From Roseomonas aeriglobus (GTDB lineage: Bacteria > Pseudomonadota > Alphaproteobacteria > Sphingomonadales > Sphingomonadaceae): 64,000 nucleotides of DNA. The stretch spans positions 124,001 to 188,000 of the forward strand of contig JAFHKN010000005.1 of NCBI GenBank assembly GCA_016937575.1, given 5' to 3'. Positions within the stretch are counted from its first letter, which is position 1, and the number at the start of each line of letters is the position of its first letter. Made by a program: the position numbers and the translations under genes. Positions 1 to 7,754 of the stretch are shown here, piece after piece. The notes beneath the pieces are model-generated. The model was not told the origin of the DNA and made no database searches. It was given only the letters and a program-made list of their open reading frames with translations.

Positions 1-2
1 CC

Positions 3-1178
3 ATCCAGATGCGCTTCAACGAGCTGATCGCCGGCGTGCGCGGCGACATCGCGGTGAAGGTGTTCGGGGACGACTTCAACCAGATGAACCGGACGGCCGA
101 GCAAATCGCGGCGGTGCTGCGCAGAACGCAAGGCGCAGCGGACGTGAAGGTGGAGCAGACGACCGGTCTTCCCATGCTCGACATTCGCGTCAACCGCGAC
201 GCGATGGCGCGGTTGGGCGTTACGGCTCAGGATGTGCAGGACACCGTGACTGCGACGATCGGCGGGCGAACATCGGGCCAGATCTTCGAGGGCGACCGTC
301 GCTTCCCCGTGGTGATCCGCCTGTCGGAGGCGCAGCGTGCCGACATCGGCCTACTCCAACAGGTGCAGGTGCCGGTGGCAGGCGGCGGCTATGTACCGCT
401 GTCCAGCGTCGCCGAGATCAAGGTGGTCGATGGTCCGAACCAGATCAGCCGCGAGAACGGCAAGCGGCGCGTGGTGGTGCAAGCCAACGTGCGTGGCCGC
501 GACGTCGGATCCGTCGTGGCGGATGCGCAGGCGGCGATCGGCAGCCAACTCCGGCTGCCTGCCGGCACCTATCTCGAATGGGGCGGCCAGTTCGAGAACC
601 TCCAATCGGCAAGCGAACGGCTGAAGCTGGTCATTCCGGCTTGCTTCATCTTGATCCTGCTGCTCCTCTACGGGGCGTTGGGATCGGTCCGCGACGCCGC
701 CATCGTGTTCACCGGCGTGCCTTTCGCGCTGGTGGGCGGCGTCCTGTTGCTGTTCCTGCGGGGCATGGACTTCTCGATCTCGGCGGCAGTGGGCTTCATC
801 GCCCTCTCGGGCATCGCGGTCCTCAACGGCCTCGTCATGGTCAGCTCGATCCAAGATCTGATCCGATCAGGGATGAGCCGCGAGGAAGCCGCGCATGTTG
901 GCGCGATGCAGCGTCTGCGACCCGTCATCATGACCGCGCTAGTCGCCAGCCTCGGCTTCGTGCCGATGGCGCTGGGCGAAGGCGCCGGCGCAGAGGTTCA
1001 AAAGCCTTTGGCGACGGTCGTCATCGGCGGTCTGATCTCGGCGACGCTTCTTACGCTGTTCGTGCTGCCGACACTCTATGCCCGGTTCGGGCAGAAAGTG
1101 ATCGAGAAACCCGAGCACTACAATGAGGAGCATGAAGGGGACGACCACGGTCAGACCTTCGTGAACAACTTGGCCTGA
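3..1178 (+). CDS. czcA: CzcA/CusA-type RND heavy-metal efflux pump, C-terminal part
   Basis: This is the C-terminal 391 residues of an inner-membrane RND proton/metal antiporter of the HME class. The gene begins before the window and the reading frame is open from base 3. It starts in the periplasmic porter domain (MRFNELIAGVRGDIAVKVFG). Five hydrophobic helices follow, around residues 205-225, 230-250, 255-280, 300-320 and 335-355. The tail is acidic and His-bearing (EEHEGDDHGQ). The segment aligns by eye with the complete pump encoded at 50096-53317, including the FEGDRRFPV and FIALSG.AVLNG stretches. A perfect hairpin lies just after the stop. The substrate (Co/Zn/Cd or Cu/Ag) cannot be read from this fragment. 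RND family assignment is very sure; the gene symbol is by family only. Confidence 0.93.
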   Translation: MQMRFNELIAGVRGDIAVKVFGDDFNQMNRTAEQIAAVLRRTQGAADVKVEQTTGLPMLDIRVNRDAMARLGVTAQDVQDTVTATIGGRTSGQIFEGDRRFPVVIRLSEAQRADIGLLQQVQVPVAGGGYVPLSSVAEIKVVDGPNQISRENGKRRVVVQANVRGRDVGSVVADAQAAIGSQLRLPAGTYLEWGGQFENLQSASERLKLVIPACFILILLLLYGALGSVRDAAIVFTGVPFALVGGVLLLFLRGMDFSISAAVGFIALSGIAVLNGLVMVSSIQDLIRSGMSREEAAHVGAMQRLRPVIMTALVASLGFVPMALGEGAGAEVQKPLATVVIGGLISATLLTLFVLPTLYARFGQKVIEKPEHYNEEHEGDDHGQTFVNNLA

Positions 1179-1180
1179 TG

Positions 1181-1215
1181 GATGGGCGGGGCGATCCGCG
1201 ATCGCCCCGCCCATC
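1181..1215 (+). terminator. Perfect 15-bp hairpin after czcA fragment
   Basis: The arms at 1181-1195 and 1201-1215 are exact complements separated by the 5-base loop CCGCG. No U-run follows, and the next start codon (1232) is 16 bases downstream. It could be a terminator, an attenuator, or a 3' stabiliser that lowers expression of the downstream genes relative to the pump. A comparable hairpin follows the second czcA at 53324-53356. Confidence 0.6.
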
Positions 1216-1231
1216 TCTGGGAGATGGGGAT

Positions 1232-1720
1232 ATGCCTCGCACCATAACCAGCTCGATGCTTCACGGCGGGCCACTGCGCATCTGGTCGGCACTCACCGAT
1301 CCGGATCATCGCCGGGCGTGGAGTCCGCTCGTATTTCTCGATGATCCGTCCCGGCTCGGCGACACAGAATGCACCTTTGCGATCCAGGGCATCACCCGGC
1401 CAATTCGGACGCCAGCACGGATTGATCGATTCGATAAACCGCACGCCTTCGCTTGGTCCTGCGGCATCCCCTATCTGTTCACGCTCGAAGAGCGGTACGA
1501 GCTGGCGGGGGACGATGGCGGCACCAGGCTAACGCATAGCTGCACGCTGCGCGGGGCGCTCTCCCTGCCGTTCGCGGCGATGATGTTGCGCCGCCTGCGA
1601 TCCCTGATGGTCGAATCTGACGATCGCCTCGCAACCTATCTCCGCTGGCGGGTAGGTCAGCCTGCCCGGGCTATCAATCGTCAGCGCGTCCCCTTCCGCT
1701 ACAGGAGGAAGGCGCGATGA
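1232..1720 (+). CDS. SRPBCC-superfamily protein
   Basis: This is a 162-residue soluble protein. The N-terminal pattern (RTITSSMLHGGPLRIWSALT, then a DPDHRRAWSPLV-type segment) and the later FTLEERYEL and GGTRLTHSCTLRGALSLPF segments fit the START/Bet v1-like SRPBCC fold often annotated as polyketide cyclase/dehydrase. The reading frame opens earlier, with an ATG at 1178 overlapping the czcA stop. I chose ATG 1232 because it follows the GGGAGATGGGGA purine run and the SRPBCC homology begins there; the earlier start would put the hairpin inside the coding region. It opens the overlapping gene run that carries the metal transporters. The ligand is unknown. Confidence 0.75.
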   Translation: MPRTITSSMLHGGPLRIWSALTDPDHRRAWSPLVFLDDPSRLGDTECTFAIQGITRPIRTPARIDRFDKPHAFAWSCGIPYLFTLEERYELAGDDGGTRLTHSCTLRGALSLPFAAMMLRRLRSLMVESDDRLATYLRWRVGQPARAINRQRVPFRYRRKAR

Positions 1721-2094
1721 TGATGCACTGTAAGCGGGTGCTGCCCGCCGTCATCCTCGTTGTCGGGCTCGCGGCGTGCTCGGAAAGAAAGCCGCCAGCC
1801 CCGCCAACGGAGCAGCAGATCCATTCGTCCGACAGCGCCGTGGCGACCGGGGAAATGGGGCGGCATAGATATCGCTGTTCCGACGGGGAACCGCTGTTCG
1901 TCGATTACAAGGACAACGGCCTGCAGATCGATTTGCGGCGCTCCAACGGGGGACCGCCGATGATGCTGACCGCGCCAGCGCAGGGCCTGCAATATGTCGG
2001 CGAAACAGCCACCGCGACCTTCAAGGGGTCGCAGCTCACCATCGTGGAAGGCGATGGCCGTACCCGGATCTGCGAGCGGGAAGGCACGCGATGA
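1717..2094 (+). CDS. MliC-like outer-membrane lipoprotein (copy 1)
   Basis: This 125-residue protein has a type II signal peptide ending in a lipobox (VVGLAAC, Cys about residue 21). The mature part has the hallmarks of the membrane-bound C-type lysozyme inhibitor (MliC/PliC) fold: a HRYRCSDGEPLFVDYKDNGL opening, a hydrophobic strand, a QGLQYVGETATATFKG strand pair, and a final Cys (RICERE) that could pair with the first. MliC is normally about 110 residues, so the length fits. The start overlaps the preceding stop (ATGATGA), so translation is probably coupled. A second copy follows immediately. Why lysozyme-inhibitor-like lipoproteins sit in a metal-efflux operon is not known. Confidence 0.68.
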   Translation: MMMHCKRVLPAVILVVGLAACSERKPPAPPTEQQIHSSDSAVATGEMGRHRYRCSDGEPLFVDYKDNGLQIDLRRSNGGPPMMLTAPAQGLQYVGETATATFKGSQLTIVEGDGRTRICEREGTR

Positions 2095-2555
2095 ACTGCC
2101 CTGCCTTCGAACGCCACAGGGCGCTTCGTCGGAAGAGACCGATGTCTGACACGTCGATTTCAAATGTGACAACCTTGTGCGGCCTGAATCGGGCCGGTCT
2201 GGCGATCGCGCGCCTCGGCGTCGTTCTCGTCTCCGGGGCGGTTATAGGGGCGTGTAATCCAGCGCCGACCCAGCCTACCGAGCCGGCGCATGAAAAGCAT
2301 CTGACGTCGAAACTAATCGCGCAGCGCATCATGTACTGCGACGACGGCACACGCGCCGATGTCGACTTCATCGATGACGGCTTGAAAATGGCCGTCACCT
2401 GGCTGCCGAAGGGCAGGACCGAGATCCTGCGCGCGCAGCGAACCGGTGACGAGTTTCGCGGCGACCATTCGCGGGCTGTCGTGGCGGGCGGATCGATCGC
2501 GTTCACGCGACGCGGGAAGATCCGCGTCTGCCACCGAACCCCGGAGGAGTCCTAG
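2091..2555 (+). CDS. MliC-like lipoprotein (copy 2)
   Basis: A diverged paralogue of the preceding gene, starting at an ATG that overlaps its stop (ATGA). The first 40 or so residues are polar and unusual; translation might instead start at the ATG at 2142 (MSDTSIS). A hydrophobic stretch ends in a lipobox-like VIGACNPAP, followed by the same core as copy 1: IMYCDDGTRADVDFIDDGLKM, a TGDEFRGDHSRAVVAGGSIAF strand pair, and a C-terminal Cys (IRVCHRT). The two conserved cysteines are kept. Probable role is a surface lipoprotein of the MliC type; the substrate is unproven. Confidence 0.62.
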   Translation: MNCPAFERHRALRRKRPMSDTSISNVTTLCGLNRAGLAIARLGVVLVSGAVIGACNPAPTQPTEPAHEKHLTSKLIAQRIMYCDDGTRADVDFIDDGLKMAVTWLPKGRTEILRAQRTGDEFRGDHSRAVVAGGSIAFTRRGKIRVCHRTPEES

Positions 2556-2558
2556 GAA

Positions 2559-3245
2559 ATGCAGGCACTGCTCTATACGCTTGCGCCTGTGCTGGCGGTC
2601 GTGCTCGGCGCGATTGTCGCGAGCCGCACCAAGTTGAAACCTGGCCTCGTGGCGGGCCTACAGCATCTCGCTGCCGGCGTCGTGTTCGCGGCGGCAGCGA
2701 CCGAAATCCTGCCGCAGGTCAAGCATGAGGCATCGCCCAGCGCGACGTTGATCGGCGGGGCGGCGGGCGTCGCGACCATGCTGGGGCTCAAGGCTCTTGA
2801 GGCCCGCTTCAAGGGGCCGATGGCGCTACTCGCCGCGATCGGCATCGACATTCTGGTCGACGGCCTGGTGCTCGGCCTCGCTTTCGTGGCGGGCGAGAAG
2901 GCAGGTCTCCTGCTGACGATCGCGCTCACTCTGGAAGTGTTATTTCTGGGACTGACGCTGACCGACGAGCTGGCGGAAACCTATCGCTCGCGCTTGCGCA
3001 TCATCGTGATCGTCTCGGCATTGGCCCTGCTGCTGCCGATCGGCGCGCTCGCTGCCGTGCCGGTCGCCGCGCTGTCGCCGGTGATGATCGCCGGCTTCCT
3101 CAGCTTCGGGCTGATGGCGCTGCTCTACCTCGTCACGGAGGAGTTGCTGGTCGAGGCGCACGAGAAACCCGACACCCCGCTCATCAGCTCGATGTTTTTC
3201 GTCGGCTTCCTGGCCCTGCTGACACTTGAGGAGATGATGGGATGA
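2559..3245 (+). CDS. ZIP-family metal permease
   Basis: A 228-residue integral membrane protein with about seven to eight hydrophobic helices. The segment HLAAGVVFAAAATEILPQV (about residues 36-54) is the ZIP metal-binding helix signature, and GIDILVDGLVLGLAF (about 92-106) matches the second conserved helix. The C-terminal LITLEEMMG-type acidic end is typical for bacterial ZIPs. ZIP proteins usually import Zn2+ or other divalent cations, but some in resistance operons are proposed exporters, and the neighbouring CDF and P-type ATPase make a homeostatic role likely. A Shine-Dalgarno-like GGAGGAG precedes the start by 7-8 bases. Confidence 0.85.
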   Translation: MQALLYTLAPVLAVVLGAIVASRTKLKPGLVAGLQHLAAGVVFAAAATEILPQVKHEASPSATLIGGAAGVATMLGLKALEARFKGPMALLAAIGIDILVDGLVLGLAFVAGEKAGLLLTIALTLEVLFLGLTLTDELAETYRSRLRIIVIVSALALLLPIGALAAVPVAALSPVMIAGFLSFGLMALLYLVTEELLVEAHEKPDTPLISSMFFVGFLALLTLEEMMG

Positions 3246-3850
3246 TCCCGGGCAACGACAACAATGGCGGGCAGGAGCGCCGCACACTGTGGATCGTCCT
3301 GCTGCTGAACGCGGCGATCGCTGCGGGCTTCTTCGTTTCCGGCTTCTTCGCGGACTCGAGCGCGCTGATCGCCAACGGCGTCGACAACCTGTCCGATACG
3401 GCTGTGTATGCGCTGAGCCTTGTGGCGCTCACCCGGGGCCAGACATGGAAGACACGCGCCGCGGTCGCTTCGGGCGTCATGCTGCTGATCTTCGCGGGCG
3501 GCATCTTGATCGATGTCGGACGGCGCTACGTGCAGGGCAGCGAGCCCATCGGACCTACCATGATGGTCATGTCCGCGATCGCCGGCGTCGTGAATTACCT
3601 CTGCCTGCGGCTGCTCCAGCGCCTCAAGGATCCGGACGTCAATCTCCGGGCCGCAACCACCTTCAGCTTCAACGACTTCATTTCCAACGGCGGCATCCTG
3701 ATCGCCGGCGTGCTGGTGCTGTGGTTGGGTACCAATTGGCCGGACCTGCTGGTCGGCTTCGCCACCGCCATCATCGCCATCAAGGGCGGTGTCGAAATCC
3801 TGCGCGACGCGCGCGCCGAAACCAAGAAAAGCGAAAGGAGGTCGTCATGA
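3242..3850 (+). CDS. Cation diffusion facilitator (CDF) family transporter, short form
   Basis: A 202-residue membrane protein that starts inside the ZIP stop codon (ATGA). It has six predicted helices. NGVDNLSDTAVYALSL (helix II) and FSFNDFISNGGILIAG (helix V) match the paired metal-binding positions of CDF transporters. The long cytoplasmic C-terminal domain of CzcD/FieF is missing, which makes it a short CDF. It presumably exchanges Zn/Cd/Co/Fe for protons at the inner membrane. It is immediately followed by the P-type ATPase gene with overlapping codons, so the two transporters are co-expressed. Confidence 0.85.
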   Translation: MIPGNDNNGGQERRTLWIVLLLNAAIAAGFFVSGFFADSSALIANGVDNLSDTAVYALSLVALTRGQTWKTRAAVASGVMLLIFAGGILIDVGRRYVQGSEPIGPTMMVMSAIAGVVNYLCLRLLQRLKDPDVNLRAATTFSFNDFISNGGILIAGVLVLWLGTNWPDLLVGFATAIIAIKGGVEILRDARAETKKSERRSS

Positions 3851-6348
3851 ACGACAAGCTCGAACTCGACATTCCAGTGTTGTTGCCGAACCTTCCTGAC
3901 GCGGCCGATGCCTGCCTGGACCGTCTCGTATCAACCCTGTCAAAGCGCGAAGGCGTGGAGCGGGCGCATGTGATCTGCCTCGACGGCGACACGCCGGCGG
4001 CGCTGTGCATCCATTTCGATGCTGCCAAGCTGCCGCTGCCGCGCGTGCGCGAGATGGTGCGCGCCGCGGGCGCCGAGATCACCGACCGCTACGGCCATGC
4101 AATCTGGCAGGTTACAGGTATCAATCACGAGCGTCGGGCACGCACCGTCAGCGATGCGCTGTGCGCCTTGCCCGGCGTGGTCCAGGCAAGCGCCAGCACC
4201 AGCGGCTCGGTTCGGGTCGAGTATGATCGACGCGAAACCACCGAAGAGGAGGTCCGCGCCGCACTTGGCAAGCTGAAGGTCGGTGTGGGCAAGCGGGTCG
4301 CGGCCGACGACCATGCCGGCCACGACCACGGGCCGGGGGGCCACGGCATGAGCGAGGAGAAGCACGGTCCCGGCGATGGCCACGACCATAGCCATGCCGA
4401 GTTTCTTGGCCCCAACACCGAGCTGATCTTCGCGCTCGCCTGCGGCGCGCTGCTGGGGATCGGCTATGCGATCGAGAGGCTAGTTGCCGGCGCACCGGAG
4501 TGGCTGCCGACCGCCTGCTACATCACAGCCTACTTTTTCGGCGGATTCTTCACGCTGCGCGAGGCGATCGATAACCTTCGGATGAAGAAGTTCGAGATCG
4601 ACACGCTGATGTTGGTCGCTGCCGCCGGCGCCGCTGCGCTGGGCGCATGGGCCGAAGGCGCGCTGCTGCTGTTCCTGTTCAGCCTCGGCCATGCGCTTGA
4701 GCATTATGCAATGGGCCGCGCCAAGAAGGCGATCGAGGCGCTGGCGAAGCTCGCGCCCGAAACCGCGACCGTGCGACGCGGCGGGCAGACCAGCGAAATC
4801 CCGGTCGAGCAGATGGTCGTCGGGGACATTGCCATCGTCCGCCCGAACGAGCGCCTGCCTGCCGACGGCTTCGTCATCAAGGGCACCAGCGCGATCAACC
4901 AGGCCCCGGTCACGGGTGAAAGCATCCCGGTCGACAAGGTGCCGGTCGCAGATGCCGCAGCGGCACGCGCCAAGCCCGATGCAGTCGACGCGGAAAGCCG
5001 GGTTTTTGCTGGTACGATCAACGGCGGCGGCGCGATCGAGATCGAGGTGACACGCCGTTCCAATGAAAGCGCGCTTGCCAAGGTCGTGAAGATGGTGAGC
5101 GAAGCGGAGACGCAGAAGTCGCCGACGCAGCGCTTCACCGACCGGTTCGAACGGATCTTCGTGCCCGCCGTCCTGGTCCTGTCAGTGCTCCTGCTGTTCG
5201 CATGGGTGGTCGTCGACGAGCCGTTCCGCGACAGCTTCTATCGCGCGATGGCGGTGCTGGTGGCGGCAAGCCCGTGCGCGCTCGCGATCGCAACGCCGAG
5301 CGCGGTCCTGTCGGGCGTTGCCCGTGCAGCGCGGGGCGGCGTGCTCGTGAAGGGCGGTGCACCGCTCGAAAACCTCGGGTCGCTCAAAGCGATCGCTTTC
5401 GACAAGACGGGCACGCTGACCGAAGGTCGTCCGCGCATCACTGATGTCGTGCCCGTCGATGGCGCCGATGAAGGCGAGTTGCTGGCGCTGGCTGTCGCCG
5501 TCGAAGCGTTGAGCGACCATCCCCTGGCCCAAGCGATCGTCAAGGACGGCCGCGAACGTCTGAACGATCGTGCCGTGCCGACTGCCGGCGACCTCAAGAG
5601 CCTGACCGGTCGGGGCGTCACCGCGAGCGTGGATGGCGAGACGGTGTGGATCGGCAAGGCCGAGATGTTCGGAAGTGAGGGCATTCCGGCGCTGGGGCAG
5701 GGCGCGCAGGACGCAATCGCGAAGCTGCGCGAGAACGGCCGCACGACAATGGTGGTCCGCAAGGGGGACCGCGACCTGGGCGCGATCGGCCTGATGGACA
5801 CGCCTCGCGAAGCTGCCAAGACCGCGTTGCGTCGGCTGCACGAGATGGGCGTGTCGCGGATGATAATGATCTCCGGCGATCACCAGAAAGTCGCCGAAGC
5901 GATCGCCGACGAAGTCGGGATCGACGAAGCGTGGGGCGACCTCATGCCCGAAGACAAGGTTGCCGCGATCAAGAAGCTCGCCGGCGAAGACAAGGTCGCG
6001 ATGGTGGGCGACGGCGTGAACGATGCGCCGGCGATGGCAAGCGCCACGGTCGGCATCGCGATGGGCGCGGCGGGGTCGGACGTTGCGCTGGAGACAGCCG
6101 ACGTGGCGCTGATGGCCGACGATCTGGCGCACCTGCCATTCGCAGTCGGTCTTAGCCGCCATACCCGTGGAATCATCCGGCAGAACGTCTTCGTCAGCCT
6201 GGGTGTCGTCGCCTTCCTGGTGCCTGCTACCATCCTCGGCCTCGGCATTGGGCCAGCGGTGGCGGTTCATGAGGGATCGACGCTGCTCGTCGTCATCAAT
6301 GCGCTCAGGCTGCTCGCCTACCGCGATCCGGCAGGGAAGGCGGCATGA
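3847..6348 (+). CDS. P1B-type heavy-metal ATPase, P1B-4-like signatures
   Basis: An 833-residue ATP-driven exporter. The open frame extends upstream to 3289, but ATG 3847 overlaps the CDF stop (ATGA) and begins the native protein. Residues 1-145 form two HMA-like halves that lack CxxC. A His/Asp/Gly-rich linker occupies residues 155-183 (AGHDHGPGGHG, GDGHDHSHAE). The core is complete: TGE (PVTGES), SPC in the transport helix (475-477), DKTGT with the phosphorylated Asp (519), and GDGVNDAP. A HEGST motif near residue 808 in the last helix, together with SPC instead of CPC, is the signature of the P1B-4 subgroup (Co2+, Zn2+/Cd2+, Fe2+ export). Annotation pipelines would probably name it ZntA/CadA; the motifs argue for P1B-4. 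Confidence 0.92.
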   Translation: MNDKLELDIPVLLPNLPDAADACLDRLVSTLSKREGVERAHVICLDGDTPAALCIHFDAAKLPLPRVREMVRAAGAEITDRYGHAIWQVTGINHERRARTVSDALCALPGVVQASASTSGSVRVEYDRRETTEEEVRAALGKLKVGVGKRVAADDHAGHDHGPGGHGMSEEKHGPGDGHDHSHAEFLGPNTELIFALACGALLGIGYAIERLVAGAPEWLPTACYITAYFFGGFFTLREAIDNLRMKKFEIDTLMLVAAAGAAALGAWAEGALLLFLFSLGHALEHYAMGRAKKAIEALAKLAPETATVRRGGQTSEIPVEQMVVGDIAIVRPNERLPADGFVIKGTSAINQAPVTGESIPVDKVPVADAAAARAKPDAVDAESRVFAGTINGGGAIEIEVTRRSNESALAKVVKMVSEAETQKSPTQRFTDRFERIFVPAVLVLSVLLLFAWVVVDEPFRDSFYRAMAVLVAASPCALAIATPSAVLSGVARAARGGVLVKGGAPLENLGSLKAIAFDKTGTLTEGRPRITDVVPVDGADEGELLALAVAVEALSDHPLAQAIVKDGRERLNDRAVPTAGDLKSLTGRGVTASVDGETVWIGKAEMFGSEGIPALGQGAQDAIAKLRENGRTTMVVRKGDRDLGAIGLMDTPREAAKTALRRLHEMGVSRMIMISGDHQKVAEAIADEVGIDEAWGDLMPEDKVAAIKKLAGEDKVAMVGDGVNDAPAMASATVGIAMGAAGSDVALETADVALMADDLAHLPFAVGLSRHTRGIIRQNVFVSLGVVAFLVPATILGLGIGPAVAVHEGSTLLVVINALRLLAYRDPAGKAA

Positions 6349-7094
6349 AGTGGCTGATCGCCTTCGACCTCGACGGCACGCTTGCCGAGAGCAAGCGGCC
6401 GTTATCGGAGGATATGGCCGCAATCCTCGCCCGATTGCTCGCCATCACGGATGTGGCGGTGATCTCGGGCGGGGACTGGTCGCAGTTCGAAAAGCAGATC
6501 GCCTCGCGCCTTCCTGCCGGCGTCGCGCTCGACCGTCTCTGGTTGATGCCGACCACAGGCACGAAACTCTATCGGTTCATCAATGGCGCTTGGCGCGCGG
6601 TCTATGCCGAACTGTTCGACGACGCGGAGAAGGCGAAGATCCGCACGGCCTTCGATCAGGCGCTGACCGATGCCGGTCTCGCCGACGAACGTATCTGGGG
6701 CGAACGGATCGAGGACCGGGGCAGCCAGATCACCTTTTCGGGCCTGGGGCAGGCAGCGCCGCTGAAGGAAAAGGAAGCGTGGGATCCTGACCGAAAGAAG
6801 AGGACCGCGTTGCAGGCCACGTTGCGCGCGAAGCTGCCGGAGCTCTCGATCAATCTCGGTGGCACGACATCGATCGACGTGACCAGAGCAGGGATCGACA
6901 AGGGCTATGGCCTGAAGCGCCTGAGTGCCGAGAGCGGTGTCCCGCTCGACGGGATGCTGTTCATTGGGGATGCGATATTCCCCGGTGGGAATGACTATCC
7001 CGCTGCTGAAATCGGCCTCGACACAGTGAGGGTGCGCGACGTCGCGGAAACCACCGCCGTCGTGACCGCCATCATCGCGTGTCTGCACCGATAG
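6345..7094 (+). CDS. HAD-IIB family phosphatase, phosphomannomutase-like
   Basis: A 249-residue cytosolic HAD hydrolase beginning with the nucleophile motif AFDLDGTLAESK. A VAVISGG motif II, a GIDKGYGLKRL segment with the conserved Lys, and FIGDAIFPGGNDYPA (motif IV acidic residues) place it in HAD subclass IIB. The order DLDGT...TTGTKLY...NLGGTTSIDVT resembles the eukaryotic-type phosphomannomutase (PMM) subgroup, although the actual substrate may be a sugar phosphate. The start overlaps the ATPase stop (ATGA), which makes it the last gene of the metal operon. Such HAD genes are often found behind P-type ATPases, but a link to metal handling is not established. Confidence 0.82.
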   Translation: MKWLIAFDLDGTLAESKRPLSEDMAAILARLLAITDVAVISGGDWSQFEKQIASRLPAGVALDRLWLMPTTGTKLYRFINGAWRAVYAELFDDAEKAKIRTAFDQALTDAGLADERIWGERIEDRGSQITFSGLGQAAPLKEKEAWDPDRKKRTALQATLRAKLPELSINLGGTTSIDVTRAGIDKGYGLKRLSAESGVPLDGMLFIGDAIFPGGNDYPAAEIGLDTVRVRDVAETTAVVTAIIACLHR

Positions 7095-7231
7095 GATCAA
7101 GATACATGGTCGGCTCCATCGCGGAATGCCGCATTGTCAAAGCTCTGGCTTCTGTCGCTTAGGGCAGCGCTTCCTAAAACGAAAAGAAGGCAATGTGCGC
7201 GTCTCCGCGAACAAAGCCTCCAGCGATCAAT

Positions 7232-7600
7232 CTAGGTGTTCAGTCCCGGCATCTGGTGGATCGGGTCGACGTTGAACCGGTCTGGCTCTGAAGTCCAGAT
7301 CTTGGCCATGTATTCGTAGGGTGTGAGGCCGCTGAGCGTCTTGAGCCGGCGGGCAAAGTTGTAGGCGGCCATGAAGTCGGCGAGGTGCGTCCGCAGCTGG
7401 TCGTGGCTCTCGTAGTGGAAGCGTTTGACCGTCGCCTCCTTGATGGTGCGGTTCATCCGTTCGACCTGACCGTTCGTCCACGGGTGGTTCGGCTTGGTGA
7501 GCCGGTGTTCGATGTCGTTTGCCTCGCAGATCATGTCGAAGCGCATCTGGCGCGACCAGGCGGTGTTCCGGTTGCGCGGCTGCTCGGCGAACTGAATGCC
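7232..7600 (-). pseudogene. IS481 transposase, C-terminal piece
   Basis: This piece encodes the end of the DDE/rve catalytic domain: GIQFAEQ, AWSRQMRFDMICEANDIEHR, then the catalytic-Glu helix NHPWTNGQVERMNRTIKEATV and the integrase-type tail LKTLSGLTPYEYM. Its upstream half is at 9266-9856. The stop codon TAG is supplied by the flanking CTAG target site (7232-7234), so the protein ends exactly at the element border. Because the gene is split, no active transposase is expected from this copy. Confidence 0.88.
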
Positions 7601-7632
7601 ATAGCACATTGGGAAGCGCTGGTTCGGGAGCC

Positions 7633-7696
7633 GCTATGGCCCTGATGAAGACAAGGCCGCGTAGCGGCCGCAGACTTCATCAGGGCAAGCCATGGC
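7633..7696 (+). ncRNA. Strong structured hairpin in the left end of the IS110 element
   Basis: A long stem is nested here: GCTATGG (7633-7639) with CCATGGC (7690-7696), CCCTGATGAAG (7640-7650) with CTTCATCAGGG (7675-7685), and an apical GGCCGC-gta-GCGGCC (7655-7669). The inner arms are perfect. The four-base bulge CAAG and asymmetric internal loops give a stem-with-loops shape. It lies between the element end and the transposase start (7755). It could be a structured element RNA, a terminator against read-through, or part of transposase regulation. RNA status is inferred from fold potential only. Confidence 0.4.
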
Positions 7697-7754
7697 CGGT
7701 CAGCAGGTATCTAAAGTGAGGTTGTCGAGACAACACTTTGGAGGCCGACCGACC

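Noticed and set aside
3289..3846. A 1,019-residue reading of the P-type ATPase starting at 3289
   Set aside because: The extra 186 residues are an out-of-frame shadow of the CDF gene, Arg/Pro/His-rich and without any family resemblance. ATG 3847 overlaps the CDF stop in the pattern used throughout this operon.
5182..6423. A 413-residue minus-strand open frame
   Set aside because: It is antisense to the P-type ATPase, of low-complexity Arg/His composition and without a recognisable domain. It is a high-GC shadow.
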